Source of the DNA: Shewanella piezotolerans WP3
GTDB lineage: Bacteria > Pseudomonadota > Gammaproteobacteria > Enterobacterales > Shewanellaceae
Reading direction: 5' to 3'
DNA: 64,000 nt
NCBI RefSeq assembly: GCF_000014885.1
Contig: NC_011566.1
Location: forward strand, 5,020,501-5,084,500
The notes below the pieces were generated by a model, which searched no databases, was not told the origin of the DNA, and saw only the letters and a list, made by a program, of their open reading frames with translations. Position 1 is the first letter of the stretch. Each line of letters opens with the position of its first letter. Shown in pieces: positions 25,119 to 34,878 of the stretch. Both the position numbers and the translations under genes were made by a program.

Positions 25119-25142
25119 GTTAATCGTTTCGAGTAGCAGTAA

Positions 25143-25420
25143 TACCAATTGCATTAAGTATTTGGCCAGTTCAGAGCCCCTCAGTCTTTTCAATTCAAAG
25201 CGCATTGGTAAAGAAATGGTTATTCCCTTTTAAGCCAATGCAAAGCAGAAGTGGAAAGACTGAGGGGCTCACGTAGTGCGGCTGAGGTTAAACAAATTGG
25301 CAAACGCTGTATGCTTCGCTATGGGATTTGGATATAGAATAACTATTAGCTCAAATTCCACTACTTGCCTACAGCGTTTTGAATTCCCGCTGAATGGTCA
25401 AACTTTTAATGCAATTGGTA
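25143..25420. mobile_element. MITE with TACCAATTG ends, short copy (278 bp)
   Basis: Ends TACCAATTGCATTAA and TTAATGCAATTGGTA are flanked by TAA on both sides. It is inverted relative to the copy at 11364 and lacks the 145-bp insertion. It lies between the AraC terminator and the permease stop, which is only 4 bp beyond its right end. An open frame through it (25276-25467) is accidental. Confidence 0.82.
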
Positions 25421-25424
25421 TAAC

Positions 25425-26681
25425 TTACCCGTATACAGGCAAAATCCCGGCCATTGCCAACAGGTGACAAGCTCCAGTGACAATACCAAAGACAATCACT
25501 ATGACAACTAAAGGAGTACCACCTGGCACTCTAAAACCTTTACTTTCAGCAAAAATCTTACGTGACTTATAAGCCATCATAGCAGGCACTATTGCAGCCC
25601 AAATGGTAGCCGCTAATGCAGCAAAACCAATCGCAATTAGAAAGCCATTCGGGAATAAAATACCTAAAATAGTCGGTGGAATAAATGTTACTGCTGCTGT
25701 TTTTAAGCGACCTTGGCGAGATTCATCAAAACCAAACAGATCCGCAAGGTAATCAAATAAACCTAAGGTCACTCCTAAGAAAGATGAAGCCACAGCCAAG
25801 TTAGCGAATAGGGTTAACATGGTGTTTAACCAGTTACTAGCGATCACCTCAGACAATGCGCCGACCAATACGCCCATATTACCGCCTTGAGCAATGATAT
25901 CGACAAATTGACTACGAGGAATATTACCCATAGTGGCAACTAACCAGCAGCTATAAATGACTAAGGCAATAAAGGTACCGATGAACAAAGCCTTGATAAT
26001 GGTCTTTGGTTGGTTACCGTAATACTTCACCAAACTAGGCACATTACCGTGGTAACCAAAGCTGGCTAAACCAAATGGCAGTGCAGCCAATAGATATGGC
26101 GCATAGCTCGTTTCGCCATCAGGCACAAACAGCTTAGTAGTATCAACATCTATCAATAGATTACCGACGGCCAAGAAGAAGGTAATGATCATACCGCCAA
26201 GCATAATAGTGGTGATTCTATCTACGGCTTTAGTGCTGATGATAACGATGGTGGCCAATACCGCAGCGAACACCAATCCGGCAATACTTTGCGGTAAGCT
26301 AATACCAATACCTTCTAGACTGTGATTGACTATCGAGCTGCCGCCACTAATGTAAGCGTAGGTCAATATATACAATACAAAGGCAATCGATAATCCATTG
26401 ACGATACGCCAAAATTGGCCGAGTGTGGTTTTAGTAAGAGTGTCAAAACTAGAACCAGGTTCAAAATGAAGATTAGTCTCTAGCAACATCAAGCCAGACA
26501 CCAACATGCAAAACCATATGCCTAGTAACATTAACATCGAGTAGCCAAACCACATGCCTGCGCCCACTACAGGTAAGGAGAACATGCCCGCGCCAACGGT
26601 CGTGCCCGCAATAATCATTGCGCCGCCTAATAGTGATTTTCCTTCGGCCTTGTTTTTGGCCGCATTCATATGATTTGCCAT
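25425..26681 (-). CDS. Aromatic amino acid permease (HAAAP family, TyrP/Mtr-like)
   Basis: Proton-coupled importer of tyrosine or tryptophan in the inner membrane. The 418-residue protein has about eleven helices and the family opening GGAMIIAGTTVGAGMFSLPVV, here split as GGAMIIAGTTVGAG and MFSLPVVGAG. Substrate (Tyr against Trp) cannot be decided by eye. It starts directly after the plsB stop without a gap, which suggests co-transcription, although the functions are unrelated. The MITE ends 4 bp past the stop. Confidence 0.87.
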   Translation of the reverse strand: MANHMNAAKNKAEGKSLLGGAMIIAGTTVGAGMFSLPVVGAGMWFGYSMLMLLGIWFCMLVSGLMLLETNLHFEPGSSFDTLTKTTLGQFWRIVNGLSIAFVLYILTYAYISGGSSIVNHSLEGIGISLPQSIAGLVFAAVLATIVIISTKAVDRITTIMLGGMIITFFLAVGNLLIDVDTTKLFVPDGETSYAPYLLAALPFGLASFGYHGNVPSLVKYYGNQPKTIIKALFIGTFIALVIYSCWLVATMGNIPRSQFVDIIAQGGNMGVLVGALSEVIASNWLNTMLTLFANLAVASSFLGVTLGLFDYLADLFGFDESRQGRLKTAAVTFIPPTILGILFPNGFLIAIGFAALAATIWAAIVPAMMAYKSRKIFAESKGFRVPGGTPLVVIVIVFGIVTGACHLLAMAGILPVYG

Positions 26682-29105
26682 TTAATCTTTTTGCTCCGCA
26701 TTAACGCTATCAACAATCGTCTGTCTAACTGATGAACGCAGCAGCAAGTTAGCTCTATCTTTTATTCGCTTGATATCACTACAGCCTTCGCTATCGGTTA
26801 GATGACCTAACTCTTTTAATTTAACGCTTAGCGTAGCGTATAGCTTCTTGTCGTAGAACTCTGGTGCAGTAATACCGTGAAGTGCTCCCAGCCTTTGTGC
26901 CAGGCGATGGCTATCGCGCTCTAACTCAGAGCGCTCCATGTTAGGCTTCACCGCTAACAAGTTAAATAAGATAGCATAACGTTGCATAGTTTCGTCGATG
27001 GTGCCAGACAGCAATAGCAACTGATTCACTTTATCATCGGCAACTTCAAAATGACCATTTTCAATCACCAGCCCCTGCGCAACAAAGATATCTAAGATGC
27101 TATCTGCGTAGACCTTAGGATCTTCAATACCCATAAATAGTTCGGCTTGAAGCAACGGATAAAAGTCATTAACCACACAAACAACATCATCACGAGTGCA
27201 ACGCTCTTTACGCAATAAACAGGCTGCGATCAGTGATGGCACCACCAATAGATGAATGATGTTATTACGATAATAAGTCATAGTGATCGCGATACTGTCA
27301 TCAATGGAGATAATATCGCCAAGCGCATCACTTTCAATTTGAACCTTCTTCAGCTCAAGACCTTGAGAAACCAGATCTTTACCACTCCCCTCTGGGACTG
27401 AGGTGTACTCGGTATAAGGCAGCTCTTTTAGCAATGTAAGATAAAGGTCAAGTTGCTTTTCAAGCTGACTACGCTCTAGTGCATTTTGCTCTGATGCCAG
27501 TAATACCAAGCTCGTTAGCGTCACTGAACTGACTGCTGCCGCATCATTAATATTAGTCATCACTTGGCTAGCTAACGTATTCACAGCTGGCGTTAGCCAA
27601 GTTGGCTTTTGCTCAGGATCTTGGGCGATATCTTCACGCCAATTAGGCACTTCATCATTTAAGAAGTTGTGCAGCGTTATTGGCTTACCAAAGTTCACAT
27701 AACCTTGGCCAAAGTTACCTAGCTTACGAATTGCACCAAATACCTGCCAGACAGATTCTTTCTTTTTCTTTTTACCGCTTAACTCTTTATGGTAAGTAGC
27801 CACTTCCATCACATGGTCATAACCCAAGTAAACGGGCACTAGTGTTACAGGGCGTTCAACACCACGCAAAACGCTATTAAGCGTCATCGCAATCATGCCT
27901 GTTTTAGGCGCCAATAAACGACCTGTACGTGAGCGTCCACCTTCAGTGAAGTACTCAACCGAATAACCTTTAGTAAATAGCTGATCTAAATACTCACGGA
28001 ATACAGCGGTATAAAGCTTATTACCACGGAAACTACGACGGATAAAGAATGCGCCGCCACGACGGAACATTGGCCCTGCAGGCCAGAAGTTAAGATTAAT
28101 ACCAGCAGCAATATGCGGCGGCACCATACCTTGATAATAGAGAATATATGAGATTAACAAGTAGTCCATGTGACTACGGTGACACGGCACATAAACTATT
28201 TCATGGCCATCATGGTGTAGCTGACGGATCTGCTCCGCACCTTTGATGTTGATTCCTTTATAAAGCTTATTCCACAGCCAAGTTAGAAAACGCTCGGCTA
28301 TACGTACCAAGCTGTCTGAGTAGTCAGCTGCGACTTCATCAAGATATTCCATTGCTTTGGCACGAGCTTCAGTTTCTGAAATTTTCTTGCTGGCCGCTTC
28401 CTCTTTTATCGCCTTAGTAATCGAATCAGATTTAAGCAAAGCATGGAAAAGTGCTTGTCTCTTAGGGAGCTGAGGGCCGGTCATCACTTTACGTTGGCGC
28501 TGAAAGTGAACTCGAGCTACGCGCGCTAGTTTTTGGGCGATACGCTTATCTGTACCGTGTTCATCCGCCATATAGCGCAATGACACCGCGTTAGAAAACT
28601 GGACGAAGTTATGACGACCAAGAAATAGGATCATCAAACACTTACGTAACCAAGTTGGATTTTGACGTTCCAAAACCGCCGCGCGCATAGTGTCATCTTC
28701 TTTACCTGGGGTGCGTCCCCAGTAAAGGCTGACCGGTACCAATTGAATATCTAATTCAGCATTTTGCTTATGCACACTCAACAGACGTTTAAAACAGTGT
28801 AGATACTGCTCAGCACTTTCCCGCTCGCCAAATAGAGGTTTGCTACCTTCAAGGCAAACAACACGCGGCGCACTCACGCCATTGACCTCTAAGTCATCAT
28901 AAGGGCTTGGAAGTCCTAGCGTCCCGGTCATTTCACTTAAAGCCGCGATGTCACTCACGGATTCTGTTTTCATGACATATACGAGTGGCTTGCTTGGATC
29001 GAGATTGAGATCATCAAAAGGATCATGAGGTACCACAATAGTGTGTACCAACTTTTTCTGGATCCAGCGTAAAGATTTAAACCAAAGAGAGTCTTTTTTC
29101 GACAT
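26682..29105 (-). CDS. plsB: PlsB, glycerol-3-phosphate acyltransferase
   Basis: Transfers an acyl group from acyl-ACP or acyl-CoA to sn-glycerol-3-phosphate at the inner membrane, the first step of phospholipid synthesis. The 807-residue length equals the E. coli enzyme (807). Acyltransferase motifs are intact: catalytic [35 protein letters not shown] and [13 protein letters not shown]. It is divergent from lexA, the standard plsB-lexA arrangement. Confidence 0.96.
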
Positions 29106-29375
29106 GATTCGCTTGCAGTGTTAGTCGCTTCTAATAACCCCGTAGAATACCAGAATTTTCGACGATTTGTGCAATTGCTTTACAATCCGCACCTGAAGTT
29201 ACTGTGTATTTATAGAACAATGACTTAGTTGCAGTTAAGTGTATTAGCTCTAGAGTCGAATGATTCCCCCATCCAGTCTGCCGTCGCACAGCCCAACATT
29301 TAAAGCAACGGCATATAAATGTAAATTTAACTTATGCTTACATTAATTTGGTTAATACTTGCACTGATTAAATTA

Positions 29376-29391
29376 CTGTATATACTAACAG
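29376..29391 (+). promoter_or_regulatory. LexA box 1
   Basis: CTGTATATACTAACAG fits CTGT-N8-ACAG, the SOS box consensus. It is 28 bp before the lexA ATG. Confidence 0.9.
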
Positions 29392-29394
29392 GTA

Positions 29395-29410
29395 CTGTAT
29401 AGAAAAACAG
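29395..29410 (+). promoter_or_regulatory. LexA box 2
   Basis: CTGTATAGAAAAACAG fits CTGT-N8-ACAG and lies 3 bp after box 1, the tandem layout usual for autoregulated lexA. Confidence 0.9.
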
Positions 29411-29418
29411 GTTCAACC

Positions 29419-30039
29419 ATGAGACCACTTACACCGCGCCAAGCAGAAATTTTAGAGTTGATTAAACGAAACATTTCAGACACAGGTATGCCACCGACTC
29501 GTGCTGAAATAGCGAGACGTTTAGGCTTTAAGTCTGCCAATGCCGCTGAAGAGCATTTAAAAGCACTGGCTAAAAAGGGGTGTATTGAGATCATACCGGG
29601 AACCTCTAGAGGTATTCGGCTCACTCAAGAGGAACCGGAAGAGGTCGAACTCGGCTTACCTTTAATTGGTCAAGTTGCTGCAGGTGAGCCGATCCTCGCC
29701 CAAGAGCATGTTGAACAACACTATAAAGTTGACCCTGCCATGTTCCGCCCTTCTGCTGATTTTCTACTGCGAGTCCGAGGTGACAGTATGAAGGATATTG
29801 GCATACTCGAAGGTGATCTATTAGCCGTGCATAAAAGTCAGCAAGCACGTAACGGCCAAGTAGTCGTTGCTCGAGTGGAAGATGACGTAACCGTTAAGCG
29901 CTTTGAAAAGAAAGGTAATAAGGTCTTTCTACATGCTGAAAATGAAGAATATTCACCAATAGAAGTAGATCTAGCGAACCAGAGCTTAAGCATTGAAGGG
30001 CTAGCAGTTGGCGTGATCCGCAATGGAGATTGGCAATGA
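29419..30039 (+). CDS. lexA: LexA, SOS repressor
   Basis: Represses DNA-damage genes and self-cleaves when RecA is activated. The 206-residue protein has the winged helix (MRPLTPRQAEILELIKRNI opening, recognition helix TRAEIARRLGFKSANAAEEHL), the cleavage pair Ala88-Gly89 in QVAAGEPI, and the Ser123/Lys160 dyad in RGDSMKD and VTVKRFE. Two LexA boxes immediately upstream indicate autoregulation. The last four bases ATGA overlap the sulA start. Confidence 0.97.
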   Translation: MRPLTPRQAEILELIKRNISDTGMPPTRAEIARRLGFKSANAAEEHLKALAKKGCIEIIPGTSRGIRLTQEEPEEVELGLPLIGQVAAGEPILAQEHVEQHYKVDPAMFRPSADFLLRVRGDSMKDIGILEGDLLAVHKSQQARNGQVVVARVEDDVTVKRFEKKGNKVFLHAENEEYSPIEVDLANQSLSIEGLAVGVIRNGDWQ

Positions 30040-30548
30040 ACAAATTATTAGGTGTTAGCCCTCGTCACCCTGGTCTTTGGCAAGATATTCCAGCCTCTAC
30101 CATGACGAAAAAAGCAGTTGTAGATATAGAAACGATGGTATCTCACACTCAAGGGCGCAATGAGCTAACAAAGATTAGCGCTCAGTTGGCTCAATTGAGT
30201 CAGCAGGGGCGCTGGATCGTATTGATTAGCCCACCTAATATTGGTTATAAGCAAATGCTAGCATCGGCTGGTGTGCGCATGGATAGAATTTTATTGGTGC
30301 ATGCTAAAGATGAAATCGAAACTCTTTGGGCAATGGAAAAAGCGCTAACAAGCGGCACATCGAGTGCGGTAATTACTTGGGCAAATAGCCTAGATGCGCG
30401 CGATAATAGACGCTTACAGTTAGTGGCCAAAAGTGCACAAGCATTAGGTATAGTGATTGAAAATGCGAACGCTCACTTACCTGATAGCGCAATAAACACA
30501 CAGGATGATAGGTGTAATCAAGGCTCTTTATTTAGTTCAATGCATTAA
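30036..30548 (+). CDS. sulA: SulA-like SOS cell division inhibitor
   Basis: 170-residue protein related to SulA, which blocks FtsZ polymerisation during SOS. The central part (LAQLSQQGRWIVLISPPNIGYKQ, then LLVHAKDE, and WAMEKALTSGTSSAVITWANSL) follows the SulA/RecA-like fold pattern. It is coupled to lexA by an ATGA overlap, so it is induced from the same pair of LexA boxes. I start at 30036 because of that overlap. The terminator at 30572 closes the operon. Confidence 0.88.
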   Translation: MNKLLGVSPRHPGLWQDIPASTMTKKAVVDIETMVSHTQGRNELTKISAQLAQLSQQGRWIVLISPPNIGYKQMLASAGVRMDRILLVHAKDEIETLWAMEKALTSGTSSAVITWANSLDARDNRRLQLVAKSAQALGIVIENANAHLPDSAINTQDDRCNQGSLFSSMH

Positions 30549-30571
30549 GCAGTTATTTCTATTACAGTTCT

Positions 30572-30597
30572 AAGCTCTCTCCATGAGAGCTTTTTTA
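30572..30597 (+). terminator. Terminator of lexA-sulA
   Basis: AAGCTCTC/GAGAGCTT stem followed by TTTTTTATTT. Confidence 0.88.
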
Positions 30598-30626
30598 TTT
30601 CACTTATGAGTGAAATTAGTCAAAAA

Positions 30627-30640
30627 GTGATCTTGATCAA
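30627..30640 (+). promoter_or_regulatory. FNR/EtrA- or CRP-like site
   Basis: GTGATCTTGATCAA matches the FNR consensus TTGAT-N4-ATCAA at nine of ten positions and also resembles a CRP half-palindrome. It lies about 350 bp before coxB. Confidence 0.45.
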
Positions 30641-30992
30641 TATTTCAACACCAAGTAGGGTAGGAACTGATAACAACGATATTTTTGTTATATCCGAGCG
30701 ATTTAGTCGTCGGTCTTTATGTACGGACTGTAGATCCTTTTAGAGTATATGAAGACTGAGATCGGCCTGATATATTTCAGCCGTAGGTGCCAAAGTGGTT
30801 ACACTAACCAGTAGATAGATACTGGAAATTACAAAAGTCATATCGATAGTCGACACATAATATAACGACACGATAGACACGCCACTCGTGCACTTTGAAG
30901 TCATCGTTGCTTTTTTGGGAACTGAAGAGTTTACATAGAGCAGAGACTTACTGTGTGACTCTTCTTTGTCTTGTTGACAGAGGAGAAGTCTA

Positions 30993-32570
30993 GTGAAGCA
31001 ATTGTTGTATTGTGTGTTGGCGCTAATATTTACGCCTGCACTTTTTGCATCAGAAATGCCACTTAATATGACAGAAGGCGTGACGGCGATCAGTGAACAG
31101 GTTTATAGCCTTCACATGATCATCCTTTACATCTGTTGTGCTATTGGCTTAGTTGTTTTTGGCGTGATGATTTATGCCATGATCAACCACCGCAAATCAA
31201 AAGGCGCAGTCGCCGCCAACTTTCATGAAAGTACTAAAGTCGAAATATTATGGACTGTAGTGCCTTTTATTATTCTTATCATCATGGCTATTCCGGCAAC
31301 CAAAACACTCATAGCCATGGAAGATCCAAGCGATGCAGACCTAACTATTAAAATTACGGGTTCGCAGTGGAAGTGGCATTACAGCTACTTTAATCAAGAT
31401 GTAGAGTTTTACAGCTTAATGTCTACCCCACGAGCGCAGATAGAAGGCACCGAAGCTAAAGGTGAGCACTATTTACTGGAGGTTGATAAGCCCCTGGTAT
31501 TGCCCATTAATCGCAAAGTCCGCTTTTTAATGACCTCGGAAGACGTTATTCACTCTTGGTGGGTACCGGCTTTTGCAGTTAAGAAGGATGCTAACCCAGG
31601 CTTTATCAATGAAGCCTGGACCAAGATAGATAAACCAGGTGTATACCGTGGTCAATGTGCTGAGTTATGCGGTAAGGACCATGGATTTATGCCCATTGTG
31701 GTGGAAGCACTATCGGAAGCTGACTTCGATAACTGGCTTATCGCTCAAAAACAAGCTGCTAATAATGCTGAAGCAGCAGCTCAAGCAGCACTTTCTAAAA
31801 CCTTGACCATGGATGAGCTGATGACTCAAGGGGAGCAGATATACATGGCTCGCTGTGCCGCATGTCATCAACCTAATGGTGCAGGCTTACCCGGCGTGTT
31901 CCCATCGCTTATTGGTAGTCCGATGATTAAAGGCCCAGTTGCAGACCATATTGATATCGTGGTTAACGGCAAACCAGGCACTGCGATGCAAGCTTTTGCC
32001 AAGCAGCTAACCGCTACAGAGATTGCTGCAGTGGTCACCTTTGAGCGTAATGCTTGGGGCAATAACTCCGGCGACTCGGTTCAAGCCGCAGATGTTAGCT
32101 CAGATGATGCTAACCCTGCTGTCTCGGGCGCTTCTACTGCGGTACCAGTGACATTACCCGCAGAACTCCCAGCCGCAGCCGCAGACCCAGCAACATCGAC
32201 AGTCACGGAGACTGTAAGTGAAACTGTTGAGGATGTTAAGGCTGCGGTGCTAGATGACTTGAGCATGGATGAACTAATGACCATGGGTGAGAAAGTATAC
32301 ATGATCAAGTGTGTCGCCTGTCATCAAGCGGCAGGCACTGGACTGCCTGGCGCTTTCCCCTCCTTAGTTAATAGTCCCATCATTACCGGACCTGTTACCG
32401 AGCATTTAGATATTGTGATCAATGGTAAAGCTGGCACAGCAATGCAAGGCTTTAGCTCGCAGCTTACACCGCAGGAATTAGCCGCAGTTATAACTTATGA
32501 GCGCAATGCATGGGGTAATGACTCCGGTGATGCGGTGCAGGCTTCTGATGTTGATGGCCACGGAAAGTAA
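30993..32570 (+). CDS. coxB: Cytochrome c oxidase subunit II with two fused cytochrome c domains
   Basis: Accepts electrons through its own c-haems and the CuA centre of a caa3-type oxidase. The 525-residue chain has a signal sequence, two N-terminal helices (about 45-65 and 85-110), the cupredoxin domain with CuA ligands in VIHSWWVPAF and GQCAELCGKDHGFM, and two C-terminal c-type domains: CAACH near residue 290 and CVACH near 440, joined by an Ala/Pro/Thr-rich linker. Most CoxB proteins of this type have no or one haem. The two domains share MDELMT and TPxE/TAxE helices, so they arose by duplication. Confidence 0.94.
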   Translation: MKQLLYCVLALIFTPALFASEMPLNMTEGVTAISEQVYSLHMIILYICCAIGLVVFGVMIYAMINHRKSKGAVAANFHESTKVEILWTVVPFIILIIMAIPATKTLIAMEDPSDADLTIKITGSQWKWHYSYFNQDVEFYSLMSTPRAQIEGTEAKGEHYLLEVDKPLVLPINRKVRFLMTSEDVIHSWWVPAFAVKKDANPGFINEAWTKIDKPGVYRGQCAELCGKDHGFMPIVVEALSEADFDNWLIAQKQAANNAEAAAQAALSKTLTMDELMTQGEQIYMARCAACHQPNGAGLPGVFPSLIGSPMIKGPVADHIDIVVNGKPGTAMQAFAKQLTATEIAAVVTFERNAWGNNSGDSVQAADVSSDDANPAVSGASTAVPVTLPAELPAAAADPATSTVTETVSETVEDVKAAVLDDLSMDELMTMGEKVYMIKCVACHQAAGTGLPGAFPSLVNSPIITGPVTEHLDIVINGKAGTAMQGFSSQLTPQELAAVITYERNAWGNDSGDAVQASDVDGHGK

Positions 32571-32579
32571 GGGATTAAA

Positions 32580-34181
32580 ATGAGCACTATTACTCAAGAT
32601 ACACCTGCCGCTCAGGACGATCACCATGATGAACATCATGGGGCGCCGAAAGGCATTATGCGCTGGATATTAACCACTAACCACAAAGATATCGGCACGC
32701 TTTACCTATGGTTCAGTTTCATTATGTTCCTTACAGGTGGCGCAATGGCTATGGTTATTCGAGCTGAGCTATTTCAGCCCGGTTTACAACTCGTGGAGCC
32801 TAATTTTTTCAACCAGATGACCACAGTACACGGCTTAGTTATGGTCTTTGGGGCGGTGATGCCGGCTTTTACCGGCTTAGCTAACTGGCTGATCCCAATG
32901 ATGATCGGTGCGCCAGATATGGCGCTACCGCGCATGAATAACTGGAGCTTTTGGATCCTACCGTTTGCATTTGCCATTCTGTTAAGTTCACTGTTTATGG
33001 AAGGCGGTGGACCTAACTTTGGTTGGACCTTCTATGCCCCACTATCAACGACTTATAGTCCTGACAGCACTGCTCTATTCGTTTTTTCAGTACATATCAT
33101 GGGTATGAGTTCGATTATGGGCGCAATTAACGTTGTCGTAACCATCGTCAACATGCGTGCTCCAGGCATGACATGGATGAAATTGCCGCTGTTTGTTTGG
33201 ACTTGGTTGATCACCGCATTCCTGCTAATAGCGGTGATGCCGGTATTAGCTGGAACCGTCACCATGGTACTAACCGATAAGTACTTCGCTACCAGCTTCT
33301 TCGATGCTGCTGGAGGCGGCGATCCAGTCATGTTCCAGCATATTTTCTGGTTCTTTGGCCACCCAGAAGTGTACATTATGATTTTGCCATCTTTCGGCAT
33401 TATCTCAGCCATTGTTCCCGCTTTCAGCCGTAAACCTCTCTTTGGTTATGCCTCAATGGTGTATGCCACAGCCAGTATTGCGGTGCTGTCGTTCTTAGTT
33501 TGGGCGCATCACATGTTTACCACAGGGATGCCGGTGTTCGCCGAACTCTTCTTCATGTACTGCACTATGCTCATCGCTGTACCTACTGGAGTTAAGGTAT
33601 TCAACTGGGTCGCTACCATGTGGCGCGGATCGATAAGTTTTGAAACACCAATGCTGTTTGCCGTGGCGTTTATCATTCTGTTCACCATTGGTGGATTCTC
33701 TGGTTTGATGTTGGCCATTACTCCTGCTGATTTCCAGTACCACGATACCTACTTTGTAGTGGCGCATTTCCACTATGTATTAGTCACTGGGGCGATATTT
33801 TCCATTATGGCTGCAGCGTATTACTGGCTACCTAAATGGACTGGCAACATGTATAGCGAGAGCTTAGGCCGCTGGCACTTCTGGTGCTCAGTTATCTCGG
33901 TAAACGTGTTGTTTTTCCCAATGCACTTCCTCGGGTTGGCAGGTATGCCTCGCCGAATACCTGATTACGCTATTCAGTTTGCAGACGTGAATCAGATTGT
34001 ATCGATTGGTGGCTTCGCCTTTGGATTATCGCAGCTGATCTTTTTAGCGGTAGTGATCAAATGTATTCGCGGCGGTGAAAAAGCCCCAGCAAAACCATGG
34101 GATGGCGCAGAAGGATTGGAATGGACAATACCAAGCCCGGCACCTTACCACTCATTTACAACACCACCTGAGGTGAAATAA
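32580..34181 (+). CDS. coxA: Cytochrome c oxidase subunit I
   Basis: Catalytic subunit with haem a and the haem a3-CuB site. 533 residues, twelve helices. Visible ligands: FFGHPEVYIMIL with the cross-linked His-Tyr, WAHHMFTTGM with the CuB His pair, and HDTYFVVAHFHYVL with the two haem His. The N-terminus is His/Asp-rich (DDHHDEHHGAPKG). It begins 9 bp after coxB. Confidence 0.97.
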   Translation: MSTITQDTPAAQDDHHDEHHGAPKGIMRWILTTNHKDIGTLYLWFSFIMFLTGGAMAMVIRAELFQPGLQLVEPNFFNQMTTVHGLVMVFGAVMPAFTGLANWLIPMMIGAPDMALPRMNNWSFWILPFAFAILLSSLFMEGGGPNFGWTFYAPLSTTYSPDSTALFVFSVHIMGMSSIMGAINVVVTIVNMRAPGMTWMKLPLFVWTWLITAFLLIAVMPVLAGTVTMVLTDKYFATSFFDAAGGGDPVMFQHIFWFFGHPEVYIMILPSFGIISAIVPAFSRKPLFGYASMVYATASIAVLSFLVWAHHMFTTGMPVFAELFFMYCTMLIAVPTGVKVFNWVATMWRGSISFETPMLFAVAFIILFTIGGFSGLMLAITPADFQYHDTYFVVAHFHYVLVTGAIFSIMAAAYYWLPKWTGNMYSESLGRWHFWCSVISVNVLFFPMHFLGLAGMPRRIPDYAIQFADVNQIVSIGGFAFGLSQLIFLAVVIKCIRGGEKAPAKPWDGAEGLEWTIPSPAPYHSFTTPPEVK

Positions 34182-34183
34182 AG

Positions 34184-34753
34184 ATGAGCCAGCCACAGAG
34201 CAGATCAAACCGAAAGTTAATTACCATGCTGCTTTTAGGCGCTGTGGGTATGTTTGGTTTCGGTTTTGCTCTCGTGCCGCTGTATGACGTGCTATGCGAC
34301 ACGCTAGGTATTAATGGCAAGACTCAAAGTACCGCCAGTGTTTATAAGCCCGTTACGGTAGATAAAAATAGAACTGTCACCATTGAGTTTGTTTCCCAAG
34401 TACAAAGCGATATGCCCTGGGAGTTCAAACCTCAAATGAACAGTATGCAAGTACACCCTGGAGAACTTATTCGCACTCACTTTGTTGCTAAGAATTTGTC
34501 TGCGAATCATATCGTAGGCCAAGCAATACCGTCGGTGTCTCCAGGGCAAGGGGCAGCTTATTTTAATAAAACAGAGTGCTTCTGTTTTAATCAGCAAGTA
34601 TTAGCTGCAACAGCAACTGCCGATCTACCGCTTATCTTTTATGTGGACCCAGAATTACCGGACTCCATCTCTACCTTGACCCTCTCTTATACCCTCTACA
34701 ATATTACCGACAAGAGCTATGCCGGTAGCGTAGAGCAAGGAGCTGCAAGATGA
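34184..34753 (+). CDS. ctaG: CtaG/Cox11, CuB insertion chaperone
   Basis: Membrane-anchored copper chaperone that loads CuB of subunit I. 189 residues: one N-terminal helix (about 12-34) and a beta-rich periplasmic domain with the family signature KTECFCFNQQ containing the CxC copper site and YVDPELP near the C-terminus. It follows coxA by 2 bp, and its stop overlaps a small ORF by ATGA. Confidence 0.93.
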   Translation: MSQPQSRSNRKLITMLLLGAVGMFGFGFALVPLYDVLCDTLGINGKTQSTASVYKPVTVDKNRTVTIEFVSQVQSDMPWEFKPQMNSMQVHPGELIRTHFVAKNLSANHIVGQAIPSVSPGQGAAYFNKTECFCFNQQVLAATATADLPLIFYVDPELPDSISTLTLSYTLYNITDKSYAGSVEQGAAR

Positions 34754-34878
34754 CATTTATTGAACAACAGTTTCATTATTTTCCCTTAAGAAACGGTAGG
34801 CCAAATACACAGTTAATTTCAACTTTTTTCCACTCGACTACTCTTTACTCAATAGCCGAGAAAGGAGGTTTAAAATGA
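34750..34878 (+). CDS. Possible 42-aa protein coupled to ctaG and coxC
   Basis: A frame of 42 codons starts at the ATG of the ctaG ATGA overlap and stops in the ATGA that starts coxC, so it tiles the gap between the two genes exactly. The product (MTFIEQQFHYFPLRNGRPNT, then LISTFFHSTTLYSIAEKG) is not hydrophobic enough for a certain membrane segment and does not match the DUF2970 proteins often found at this position. It may be a real small protein, a remnant, or a translational relay. No ribosome site lies directly in front. Confidence 0.4.
   Translation: MTFIEQQFHYFPLRNGRPNTQLISTFFHSTTLYSIAEKGGLK

Larger units (their letters stand above)
29106..29418. promoter_or_regulatory. plsB-lexA divergent intergenic region
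   Basis: 313 bases holding the plsB leader on the minus side and the SOS operator pair immediately before lexA. Nothing else is evident. Confidence 0.6.
30549..30992. promoter_or_regulatory. Upstream region of the caa3 oxidase operon
   Basis: About 440 bases without a gene. It contains the sulA terminator and an FNR/CRP-like palindrome at 30627. The long leader before coxB (about 30700-30992) has no ORF that I can support. Regulation by an FNR/EtrA or CRP homologue is plausible. Confidence 0.5.

Noticed and set aside
25276..25467. 63-codon frame across the short MITE
   Set aside because: Entirely element-derived and overlapping the permease 3' end.
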